A stretch of 64,000 bases of DNA, taken from NCBI GenBank assembly GCA_003342895.1, contig PTFA01000091.1:1437660-1501659 (forward strand). Direction: 5' to 3'. The DNA is from Casuarius casuarius. Its lineage: Eukaryota > Chordata > Aves > Casuariiformes > Casuariidae. Below, one piece after another: positions 50,243-62,800 of this stretch (position 1 is its first letter; each line of letters starts with the position of its first letter). The notes under the pieces were generated by a model. It worked only from the letters and a program-made list of their open reading frames with translations, was not told the origin of the DNA and searched no databases. Position numbers and translations under genes: made by a program.

Positions 50243-53200
50243 TGGAGTAAGTACTTGAACTCAAATGCTACCTATACATTTGAAGAAATACAGTTATTAG
50301 TTAACAGATGTGTTACATTAGGCTGTGTTACTGGATGCATACTAAATGCAGCTGAGCACCAGATTCACAACTGTAATAACTTACTGCTTTACCTTACAAT
50401 ATTCTGTTTGCAATTTAAATTTAAATAGGTATAGATTTATGTTTGGAGAGGTAAAACATTCCCTAAACCTTTAATGTTAGAGCATTTCAGTCTCACAGTA
50501 ATTTAAATATATTTATTCCAGATTATAAAATGACCAGCAGAAGTATATTACGTCAGCAGAGTCTGAATAGAGAGACCCCTTTCTGTATTAGACACAAAAG
50601 GCATGTAGTAAACAGCAATGCAAACAGAAAGTGCAATAACAAATGTGCCTGCTAGGTAGAAGTTGTAAAGCGTCCCGAAGTAGGTATCTACCAATGTGCT
50701 CCTGCTTTGCTTCCTCATACCAGCATGGTCGGATTGGTTGAAATGTTTCCCTAATCACAATGCTATTACTACTAACAACAATCTTTTCACCTCTGAAAAA
50801 GCATAAAGTGTGCTTTTTTTTTATTTATTAAAAAAAAGAAAGAATGCAAGTTTTCTCCTTCCTATGAAGTTAAGAAACCCATGTATAAGGGGGTAGATTT
50901 TTATCTTAAAAGTTTTTTTTTTTTAATAGAGCTCCCAACGACTACAGGAGGGCAAGGCATCACAAATTGTCAGACTGCACTGCTCTCCTTTGGTCCCATT
51001 GTGACATACATCCTTAGTCCCACTGCATTGTAACTACATACATACATGTCTCTGCAGAGAGAAAGGAAAAAGCTGTTTATATTAAGAGTCCATTCAGTGT
51101 GGGTTGGTGACAAAAGATTCAGGAGATGAACGTGTTTGGAAATATGCAATTAGACAAAGATTTGGACAGGAACAGGGAATTCATCTATAAGGCTCTTTGC
51201 TAAAAGAACTGAACATATGGTCATGTAAACATCTCCTTTGTTTGTGGGAGAAGACAGCCCACAGGGGAAAAGATCGACATACTTGGGTATTCCTGATATT
51301 AAGAGGGAGATGGAGTTGGTAGAGGAGCTTGCTTAGATGTAAAAGGAAACTTTGGCTGCACGGAAGTCACAAAAATGATAAGGAAGAACAAGAACAGCAT
51401 CAAAGACAGTTAAAGGCTAAGAAAACAAAATTACTATGAGAACATGGGTTGCCATTCATCACAAGATACTCACTTTCTAGTAATGACATTTGAATCTGCA
51501 AAGAAATGCAATAGATATGGAAATGCTCTACTCCAAGGACATCTTGCTTTTTCCCCCCTCGCTCTCCCTCTTCTAGATTAGAGCACTAGACACAACTGAC
51601 AGTAAAACAGCTGCTCCTGTTATGATTGCGAGAGTGCAATTTAGAGAAATGGGCACTAATGTGAGAGGATCAAAAATTGACAGTCTGTTTTACTTCATTT
51701 ACTTCACTTTACTTAAGTCAGGATATGTCATTTTGTTAACACTGATGTTGAAAAAAGATAAGAAACTGTTTTCAAGACCTTTTTCTATGCAGAGGCTCAG
51801 TAGCCACATGTGACTCATGCAGCATACCTGGCTGACCTTGTTTGCCCATTCGGGTATGTTTTAAAAGGGGTCTTTGTTTGCTGGTCAACTGTCTGCAGCA
51901 GAAATAAGGATAAACATTACAGGACAACGAGAGGACAAACATTAGAAAAAAAAGTCGAGTTAACAATGTGCGCTCTTCATAACATTCGGAGTTGCTAACG
52001 TCCAGAAAAGAGCATCTAAAATACATCCCAGAACAACATTAACTAGTTTAGCAATCAAATCTTAAAAAATGCAATTGTAATGAAGGAAACAGGAAAAAAA
52101 AATTGACCATTAGCCTTAGGCTGCACAACCAGGTATCTCAATTTACATAATTAGCTGTGTTGCTATGAAATATATATAGCTATACAGCTAACAAAAAATG
52201 CTAAAATAATTGCAACATTTTAAAAAGACTACCAGTTCTATGCAAAGGCATATCCTTTTTATAGACAATCCCCAATTATATAGAATCACAGTGAAATCTA
52301 AGGCTTTTTACTTTATCATATTGAGCAATAGCATTAAAATGGTTTTTACAAGCACTGATAATCACAAGCCTTTTACTTTGTTTGAACCTCTACAGAATAT
52401 TACTCCAGGCTCTGTGCATTACGGCTGCTGTTGTAATACCTAATCCATGATCTAGGCTGAGTAAAAAAGGTGCTCAGGGTATTAAAGATGAAGTAGTACT
52501 TCAGGAAAGAAAGACAGAAAGATAACACTGAAGCACTCATCTCTTTCAACAGAGAGAGGTGATGAAGGGCAAGGGTTTTGCCTTGTCATTCTTCTATGAA
52601 ACACAGTCACAGGCATAAACAAAAGGCTTTAACTGAGCAGATGTTTTACAGAACAAAGACGACCTACATATTACTAAATGACTGTCATGCCCTGAACCCA
52701 ATCAATCCACACCAGCCTGTAATATGTTATCCAAAATAACTGTACATTTCACAATCCCTGTTAGATGCAAAGACAAGTATGAAAAATGAAAATGATGAAG
52801 TTGCTCTTAAAAGCAGCTAAAAGCCCAAACTGAACAGGGTACATTCGTGTTTGTCTGTGTCTGTGTGTGTGAAAGAGAAAGAAATGGCAGCATTTTAAAA
52901 TGTAGAACAAAGAAAATGACAGTAGAAATTACTAGAATAATTAAACTGAGCAATTACAAGTAAGCTGCTGTATGGTTTCAGTAAAATAGAATCGACATTT
53001 AGAGGTTGCTCAGTTTCATTCAGTAGGGTGTGCTGAGAGCTGATAAAAAGAGATTAAAGGAAAGGTAATTTGATACTTCCAAAAATATGTAAAGACTCTT
53101 CAGTAGAATTTTATGTTCTAAATGGTTTCAGAACTGCCTTGTCCACATAAGCAGCCATTTAGTTTTAGTAGGCTAGTAACTGCTGCTTTAATCTGTGGCC

Positions 53201-55334
53201 TTTTTCACTATATGTACAGTGTTGGATAGGGTCTAATAAAAAAAACTGAATTTCCTTCGGTTCTTTGAAGAAGAAAAAAAAAAGTCATAATGATGTATAT
53301 TCCTTGGAGAAATACCTCTTTTCCCCAACTAAATGAATAATTGCTGCTCACTCTGCAAGTGGTGCTGTAGTTAACAGAACCTGATCTCCCAAAAGACAGA
53401 CTGAATTATGAAATATCAAATTAAAAAAAAAGAAGAAGAAACCACAAGGCTTTCAGAATTGAGTCCATGAAAAATCATGAGCTGCTCAAGGATTCACATG
53501 ATGTGTCTTTACGCTGGATAAGTTTCTTGGATACAAGTATGTGTAGTGACTTATAACTCTTTACTACTTGATGCCAAAAGTGATCTTATATACAATTCCA
53601 CATGAAGAATATTCATAAATTAGGTATTTGTGTGATTCTTACTATCTCCAGAAGATGCCGTGGGATGTGTATGAACTGTGATTAAAACATTGCTTTCTAG
53701 AATAGTGATTTTTTTCTAAAACGTAAGTATTTTTCAAGTATAATTCATGAGTAGTAATTTCATAGAGTACACATACCAGAACAAAAGGAAAGACTTTCAA
53801 CCATAATTTTAAGATCTCATATTTGTCAGCTGGCTTTGCACCCAAATGAGCTCAAGGCTATGTATGCCCTACTGTAAGTGTAGCACCTCAGAAGACTGAA
53901 TTAATTATTTTAATATCTTTATTATACCTTAGAAGTCTGACCTGCTAACCATCATAATATAGCATGGACTACTTCAAGGTGAGAGTGTCTCTTTAGTGAA
54001 ATTAGCAATTACAAATAAACCTGAATTTGCAATATGACCAAATTTCTTTTCAGAAACAATACTCTTTGTTAACAGTTGGGAGCAAAACTTCAGTAGTAAG
54101 CTGAAGTTCTAAAATGTAAGACAGCTCCCTTATGCAGAGTGGCTGATATATGTATGGACTGATGCACCTACTAAACCCTCAGGGAGTTCAAGGCATATAT
54201 GACACCAGCCAACTACAGAGGAACAGTTAGAGGCTCTGAAATGCTAAAACCTACTTCTCATTAGTAACAATAAGAATTTCCTTAATTCCTTCACAACAAA
54301 AGAGGAATCAACTTTCACTGTTCCTAATGCAATGTGATCTAATTTTGTCATGTGTAAGTTGACTATTAAATTTCTTACAACTTCCATTAATTTTACAAGT
54401 TTAAAAAAATGTCACTGTTGCCTGCAGTAGCTGCTTAAATAAAACCAGTCTTTAGGAAGAGCCTACATTTAGATAAATAATCATTGAGACATATTCCACA
54501 TACTGAGCTCAGACTTGAAAGTGAAATGTCTTTGGTGAAAAATGAAACACACTTATTGTATTTGTAACTAATGTACCTCAGAAGTAAAGCAAATATTGAT
54601 ATTCCAGACACAAGGCGCAAGATCTATAACTAACTGCATAAAATGCATGCTGTTTGCATTTAGTAATCATACTGTTTTCTATAACTAGAAACAAGATTCA
54701 TTGAAGACTATAATTCACCAGCCTTTTTTGCTAGTGGTTTATTACAATACAGTTATCCTGCTATATTACATTTTACAGTATGTGTACAAGTCCCATAAAT
54801 ATACGAGCCTATGTAAAATAGGCAGCAATGACTCTCACTACTTTTGGAATACTTGCAGCTTTTGAATTTTATGTGGGTTTCACATTTTGTTGATGTATTT
54901 GCAATGGAATATGTACTGCCCAGAAGAGAAATTATTTTACATTTCCATTAAAACCCATAGCGGTAAATAAACCATCAGAATTCATGCAGATATTCACTGG
55001 AACATCTACAGCAGTCCATTAAAATGTCAAAATCTATGTTAAACATTTGAAAAAGCAGCACCAGATACAGCATATGTAAAACTTTAAAAAATACATTAAA
55101 TGATGAAGATATTTTAAAGTATTCTACAAACCTCAGTGGAGCACTCAAATCAACACAAGCTTACACTCATCAGTAGTACAGTTTAGCACAACAGCTGCCC
55201 TTTTATTATTAAAAAAACAGTAGTTGTAGAAAAATCTGCAAGTTGCTGCTAACGCTCATAAATATCACAAACTTTTCAGAGGTTTAGTCTCAGAGAGTAT
55301 TTATTTATAATAAAAGGGGTTTAGAATAAATTTT

Positions 55335-55405
55335 AAGGTCAACTTCTGCTCAGATTTACACTTCATGCATTGCAATGGACTTCAACAGAGTTTCCCATCA
55401 GGCAT
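55335..55405. repeat. Old dispersed element fragment with palindrome-like core
   Basis: It contains cttctgctcagatttacac, then gcaatggacttcaacagagt and ttcccatcagg, similar to the fragments at 12085 and 59795. Confidence 0.45.
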
Positions 55406-58400
55406 TTCAAGTTGGGATTTGGCTCTTCCGAGCTAATACCATATCCGACCACAAAACCGCAGGCCTCACATTTAGTAGCATAATCACTGCAGCACTGTTC
55501 TAGCAAAGGCAAGCACAGTCTAGTAAGCTAAAGATTTTTAGTTTTTATTTTTTGAAAATTAGAGGTTTATAAATGCTAATCTCAAACACCATGTTTATGT
55601 GCAGCTTCAGTAAAAAGGGCTTGAATTTTCTAAGGAACAGTATAAATCAACAGTAACTACTGAAAATGATAGAACTTACTAAATTCACCACACGCTAACT
55701 GCATTTATTTCAATGACAGTTACAGGAATTGCTCCATTTTTACAGGAGTACCAGTTCCACATCATTCTTCAAATTTAAGACACTAAGTTCACATTAAATC
55801 CAGATCTCAAGAAGGTCACAGAAACTCCTTTTGATGGTTAATTTGAATATGGAAGCTGGCTGTCCAATTAAAACAGCATTTAAAAAACTGATTATCAAGC
55901 CCACTGAATTAAACAGGAACAACCTATGACACCCTGAGAATTTCAAAGCCCTTGTGTCAGTGATGGAAAACGCATATGCCCCCAACATATCACAACACCT
56001 GCCCCAAATAGAGAAAGGAACTAAAACAAGTTGTTTAAGGAGATGACTAGCTACAAAAGTAAGCACTTATTTTTGCCCCCCTACCCCAAAGAAGTAATAA
56101 TTTACTCTCTGAAGCAGTAATAAAGTGAAACATACAGAACACATTATCCCAAACTTAACTAAATGGGTATTGACTGAGTACTTTCCAGGCAATGGTTCAA
56201 GATTGGTTTGACAACAGTCACGGAGTACATCATCATGGCTATCAGGAATCAGACAGCAAGAAGGAATTACCATCAATAAACTAGAAAGGATGTTATAATT
56301 TATTCTGTTTGCTGACTCTATCCCAAAGCACCAGGATCTATTAATCATATTGATTCCAGATGCTACATCTAAGCTGGTACAGAGCTGCGCAAATGACAGA
56401 ATCAAGTTGTCCACATTCTTCATTGTTTTACTTTGAAAGTAATTGAGTTTATCACTGAGAGAAAGCAACTCTAGCACTCAGTATGTTCTCAAAATTAATA
56501 GAAAAGAAAATATCCTTTGGCAAGAGTACAGGAAAACACTGAGGTATGATTAGGGTGACCAACCTGCCAGCATTATGGATCTTTCTTATGAAAATATTTC
56601 CAAAGTTGTTTTATATAGTAAAGATAATAGGTATGAACAGCACTATATCATGTTAATGGCAGAACTGTAATACACAGAAAAAAAGCAGTACATGTATTTT
56701 TCAAGGATGAGGGCCTGATACATGTTTAGAAACTCACAGGTTGCATCTCCACCTCTTTTGACTTTGTGTATCAATTTAAAGCTGAGATTTCCAAAAAAGA
56801 GAGTAATGGCACTTGATGACCCAGATGTGTTTAACTGCTTTAGACACCTCTGTGAATCTACATGTAAAGGGTTACGGAACCTTTCTTGCAAAATGTAGCA
56901 GCATCTAGAAGTTATTTTACTGGACTGCACATGACATCAAGTGCAATATCACACCTTAGCTCCCCAGTCCTGCTATCTGAGCCATGCAAATACTGTGTTA
57001 CACCAATAGAGGCCCCAGGGGAAACCAGCTGTGAGCTGGAGGGGAACAAGAAGGAAAAGGACCTCAAAGAGTATGCGCTTTAAAGAATTATTATTCCAAC
57101 TGGGAAAGGGGGAAGGAGAAGAAAGTATCAAACAGTGGAGAAGAGACAGAAAATGCTAATATTCGAAGTACACATGGAGAGCAGGAGGCTTGTCAAATGC
57201 AGCAAAAGGGAGGATCTATTTTTTATACTCCTCCCTGCCAAATAAGAGAAGCTTCAAAAAACTGAAGAGAACAGGCTAGAGAGCAACCATTTAGAGAAAA
57301 AATTCAAAGTAAAGATCAGCTGAGTAGGAAAGAATATGTCAGGAAATTCACTTGAGTAGATGTATAGAAGAAGAAACAAAAGGTCTCATATATTTTACTC
57401 TATAAAATGGAGCACTTCTTAAAGAACATCTGAATTACATGAATGGAAAGCAAAATCAGTTTGTACCACTTGTTGACAGAACTATACTGTAGCTCCGACT
57501 TCAGCATATTACTCCTTGAGAGATCTCAAGATGGTCTGCACAATTGCTTCTTGATAAACCTTTTTCCAGGTTTAGGATGAACCAAGAGAAGATGCCCAAG
57601 AACTTGGAGGTGGGAGGGGGGAAATCAGGAGAGACTATCAAAATCCATTAGGCACCATACAAGACCTTCTCTCTTTTTTAAATATGGTTTTCCTTTTAAA
57701 TAGGTTTTCCTCTATAATACTTCATTTCTTGCTCTCTCTTTCTTTGATAACAACACGCTAGCTAAGTTATTTACAAATTGTTGGCTGACAGATACTAATT
57801 GAGCCCTCCTTTTCCAAAAGCCAGCATGTTGAGTCCATCAATCTTCCTAGCTGTTACATACAACTTCTCTGGAGTACTTGAGATCTTCCGTCATTGTGTT
57901 TTATGTATAATTTCTCAATTTCTTCCATTCATTTCAATTGACTCAGAAGGTGAGGAGGCATCTTGATGCAGGTTCTGTCAACATTCACTCTTGGAGCATC
58001 TGTTTTGCCAACACCACCTTGCAGCTATTGCTTTCAAACGCACCCTTCTAATTCACTGCTTTCTTGTGCATTCAAAATTATCAGAAAGGCAGGAAGAGTA
58101 GGCACAACTGTGAAAACACCTGAAGTGTGCACTTTATCAGCACTGCATGCTGAATCTGATGACTTAGAAGTTAGCTGGGCTCAGAGAAGGGAAGCAGTGT
58201 AATCAGATTCAGAGCTTTTCTGCTAAAAAATACTGTCAAAACCATGAATTCAGAAAAAACTAGTCAACAAAAAAACTGAAAAATGCCCAGACTTGTTTTC
58301 AAACAGACATAAACATGATCTCCCATACATGACCTAAGCTATGCCTCATCTGCTCCAAGCAGTCTTGGTTTCACATTTTCAAGGCTGAACTGTGGCCATT

Positions 58401-58711
58401 TGTAAGCCACACACAGGACTTAAGAGCTTGGCTAAAGTTGAATGCAGGGTTTATTTTATGCAAGACAATAGATAACTCCTGGACCTTCCTGGGAATAATG
58501 TAAAGTAATAAAATAAGCTTACACAATAATAAGTGCTGCACACACATATACAGAAAATGTACCACTATGCACTGGATAAAAAAATACAAGCCAAGTATGA
58601 GAAGCACATTACCTCAACAACACGATGCATTTTTAATAGCCACTGAGGCTAGTCATACACAGCGTTGACTGCCCACTAACAGAAGAATCCGTGGGTATAT
58701 CTGATATATTT

Positions 58712-58800
58712 TTACAGATGAACTGATGGGCTATCTGAGGTCACAGAGCCTGGCACGTAGCTGTAAGCCACCCCAAGGTGCCACAATGACTGAACGGGCA
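58712..58800 (+). repeat. Possible MIR fragment
   Basis: tttacagatgaactgatggg followed by tgaggtcacagagcctgg and gtagctgtaagc resembles the SINE core. Short and diverged. Confidence 0.45.
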
Positions 58801-59794
58801 AGTAATATCTCAGCTAAAGATACTCCTTCAGAGAGCTTAATGAAGATTCTTTGAATATATCCAGGGCCTATATAATTCAGGTTTTCCAGAGCCAGCTTAA
58901 AAATCAATCTATCAATTTACTGGCTAGGCCAGGTTTTCTTTCTTTCTTTATCTGTGAACAGAAAAGCTATCAGACTTTGCCTACCGAGTGACTCAAGCTG
59001 TTCTCCTATGCATTCTTCTGAGGCTGTTTTTCAAAGTTAACTTCATAGCAGGCTCTGTTTCAGAAATAATAAGAAACTGTATGTGAGTTTTTTGAATTAG
59101 TTTCATATGTAAGGCTTTCGGTTTTGGCAAAGAGGCTACCTGAAGCCTTCTTCTAGCTTCATCTCCAGCTACAATCCATGTCCCATCCCAGCAATGATAA
59201 GAGCTACAGGGCTTGCACAACAAAACTGGATTGAAATTGCACTTTAACAAAGTACTTTGTATTGTTCACGGTGATCTCCTGTAACTGACTGACACTTATT
59301 CTGCCTTAGCAGCTCAAAACATTTCCCTTCTCTTCCATCAGAGGTTGTTCATGGTTTGGGCATTAATGCTGGCTGTGACAACGAGTGCATAAGCTTCCTG
59401 TTCTGCACCAGACCCAGTATTCGTTCATTCAAGAAGCTACAGTAAAGCTTGTTTTCTAATAACAGAATAGTGTACGTGGGACAGGAGGAGGAAGCAGTTG
59501 CAAGTTCCAGATTAGTCAGACCAGCAGATATCGCAGCTCGAAGGAACGCATCATGTACTATATCACTGCCAACAGCACTTTTTAATGGAGCGGAGGTCTT
59601 CCTCCCTGGGTAGCTGATGCTTTCCTCACAAAAGTTCCCAAAACAAGCTTTACAGAATCAGCAAGGTTAGCCTTGTAAAGAGATGCAGATAATCAACAAT
59701 GGCAAGGATAAAGATGTTGCTCTGGCAAACTCAATACTCAACTCTGCTTTTTCATAGAGAGGAGAACTTAGCCCCACTTCCCTCATTTTCATCC

Positions 59795-59875
59795 TGCCAA
59801 TGTAAATCAGAAATAGCTCCACTGATGTCCATGGAGACAAACAGTCTCAGCAAGAAGAGAATCAGGCCCAGAGAT
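59795..59875. repeat. Old dispersed element fragment with palindrome-like core
   Basis: It contains atcctgccaatgtaaatcag, then agctccactgatgtccatgg and aagagaatcaggcccag. The closing 'gagaatcaggccc' is a familiar end of this element in sauropsid DNA. Confidence 0.5.
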
Positions 59876-62800
59876 GTGAGCCCAACGTACCCACCTGGCA
59901 GTCTAACAAAAATCACCAGCAGACATGGAATCAACAGAGAATTTAGCTGACTCCTATGCTATACCACAACCGCCTTTTTGCATACACTCCAAGCTAAATG
60001 AGGCCCCTATTGCACACAATTAATAAACATATCTATGGGGAAAATCTGTTTTGGGGATTGAAAGCCAGAACTGTCTCTTCCTTAGGCCAACTCTGCATCA
60101 ACAGTGAAAGAAATGGCTCTGGTCCCACCAAGCCTTTGCCAGCAGAGACTCTGTTATATTTAAATCAACATTTGCCACAGCAGGGGATTATCAGATGCTC
60201 AGCTTAAATGCTGGATTTTCTTTTTTGTTGTGATGTTTAGCTCATAAAAACTGAATTTATTTGGGTTGGTGCTGACGCCTATGAGCACAGCTGCTCACCA
60301 GCTCTGTTTTGCTTCCTATGCCAATGCATGAGAATTTAAAACCTCTTCTGAATCTGCCTACTGTCAGGATTCGGGTTTTCTTACTCTTACTGCAGTGGCA
60401 ATGCACCCGAAATGCCCCAACCCCCCAGCAACCTCCCAAAGTGGAGATGTGCAGAATTTCCTTATGTTCCTTTCTTCAGAAGGCAAACTATAGAGATTGG
60501 AAGCCTGCTAATGAAGGCAGCAGAGACAGAAATAGAGTGGACTAGAGGGTTGGAGACAGCTAATTGCTGGACCTGCATAAAACCTGACAGGCAGCACGTC
60601 CTAGGAACAGAGCTAAGGTGTTCCAAAGCAGATGGTATGTGGTATCTGTTGTTAGACTTAGAGGTAGGGGCCTGTCCTGCCCATGCTTACTGCTACAGAA
60701 TTCAAAATGGTTTCATAATTCACTAGGGCTGTCTAAATGATATGAAAGGGTAAAACAATAGGTGACACATCACTTACTCAGTTTTTGTGACTGCTGTTGC
60801 CACATGAGGATTTATCAGTAGTAAAATCAGACATGTTTAATAGTATTCATGCACAAGAGATGGACTTCATTACACGAAGACTGTAATCAAATTCTTGGAA
60901 AGGGATCACAGATTTAGAGAGATGCTGCTTATACATATCTGTTACTTAAGACCTAGCTGACACAAGCAACTGAAATTTGCTGCTAAATGAATCAAGACAG
61001 TAGAGTGCATTTCAAAGCAACATTAAAATCAGTGCTTGCCTCAGCAGGATTTGGCGCTCTTGATTCATGCCTATACAACATTAAAGCTGAATTAGAATAC
61101 TGCAGTTCTTTATTTGTAGTCCTCCTTGATTGTTTGCCTTTACTAATGTATTATTCAGCTTAGAAACTATTTACTAAAACTGAACTGTGTGAGCACGCAG
61201 AGCATTGACAATGTTACATTAGCTTCCATTATCCGTAAATTAATTTATACAAGCAAAGCTTTAAGCCATATGAAGTTTGGATACATTTAAACCAACGATC
61301 CAAACCTTTAATCCCTATTCTTCCAACTTCTTTTAATGTATATATTGTGTGTGGAAATTCGTACATAAGGCAAACTTAATCCAGATATTTTCATCACCAC
61401 TGATATCATGGGATACTGAAGGCTTACTAATCCTAGGACAGGTGGTAGAAAAAGATCTAGAGGAATTCTCTCTAAAGAATCTCTCTCGGTGAGGTTTGGT
61501 TAGTCTTGATCACTACATGATCCCTCCCAAAAGATGAGTACCAAGAGGCACCTTTGGCAGAGATGCTGGCTATGATGGCATCGCAGGAATTCTCAAATTT
61601 GGATGCCTAATGTTGCTACTCAGTCAAACACTTTCTCCTGCACAAAGCACAGTAAGAGGTTGCCATAGCTGGTACATAGTGGCATATATATGCCTGGGAA
61701 CCCTTGATTTATTTAGTAACAACTACCTTTGCTCACTAAGAACTAAGCTGAGATCCACTAACTGATTTTTAAACAAGGAAAAGTTAGCAGGGGTTAAAAT
61801 CACTTAGGTAAGAATATTTGGAAAGTGACTAGAAATGTGGAAAGGCATATTGGGAAATAAAGGCTTTCACTCCTGATATTTCAAAGAAACCCTGCCTTCC
61901 ACTTCTTTTAAGAATAATGACTTCAGACTTTTAGGATTAAGTGCCGATTTAAGTCATTTATATCAAGAACATTTATTTTTAATGCTTCTATCCTTAGATT
62001 TAACAAACCTTCAGCACCTTTAAGGTGCAGAAAAACAATTCCAGAGATGAAGATTTATATTGTTGTTAATGGGGGCAGGCTCACATAAATAATTGAGCTG
62101 AACTTAAATTTCATTCCAGTTGTAAGTGTCTGCCTCTTATTGAACTGTACTGCATTATTAGAGTTTTGACTATATCAGTCATTCAGAGCCATTGTCAGAA
62201 ATAAATCACTAGATTAGCCTGTGACTATGGCAAGCATGGGAAATGTGAGCTCTTTGGGAAAATAATGTTCCTGAACTTGATGGAATAGAATGATCAGAAT
62301 CTTTTCCAAGGCATTCAGACAAATACTGGCATGATGACATGAAAGACGCATGAGTCTCCTCTCTAGCCTGTTTTCTGTTTGCATTTCTAGGTCCGTGCAG
62401 AGTATGGATAAAACAAACAAAACAAACCAACCAAAAAACCCCAACAATGCCACACTGAATACCTATTTAGCATGTAATGAAACAGAAGACAAGCTTCCAT
62501 AGTTAACTTCAAGCCTTATGTTTTCATCTAGTGCTTCATCCGAACTTGAATGAAATCAGCTCTAGGATCAGAGCTATAGATATCATTGCCAGCACTGGGT
62601 TTTGAAACCTTCTTCACTTCTCAGTACCCACATGCATGCTACATAACAGTTATTGATACAGAAAAAGACTCACTGGCTGTCTCAGTTATTTCCCATCCAA
62701 GTGTTGAACAGGGTTGGTCTTCCTTAACTTGAAAAATCAAAAGAGCTTATAACCTCAAACTTACTGCCACAGACCAGACCCATTATTCTGACACCTAGTT

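Noticed and set aside
56067..56477. A 136-codon minus-strand open frame, followed by another 90-codon frame at 55794-56066
   Set aside because: No recognisable domain or splice context. A frame of this length is about what chance gives in 64 kb of AT-rich sequence on six frames.
60257..60726. Overlapping frames on both strands up to 104 codons
   Set aside because: Slightly higher GC lowers stop density here; no protein family was recognised.
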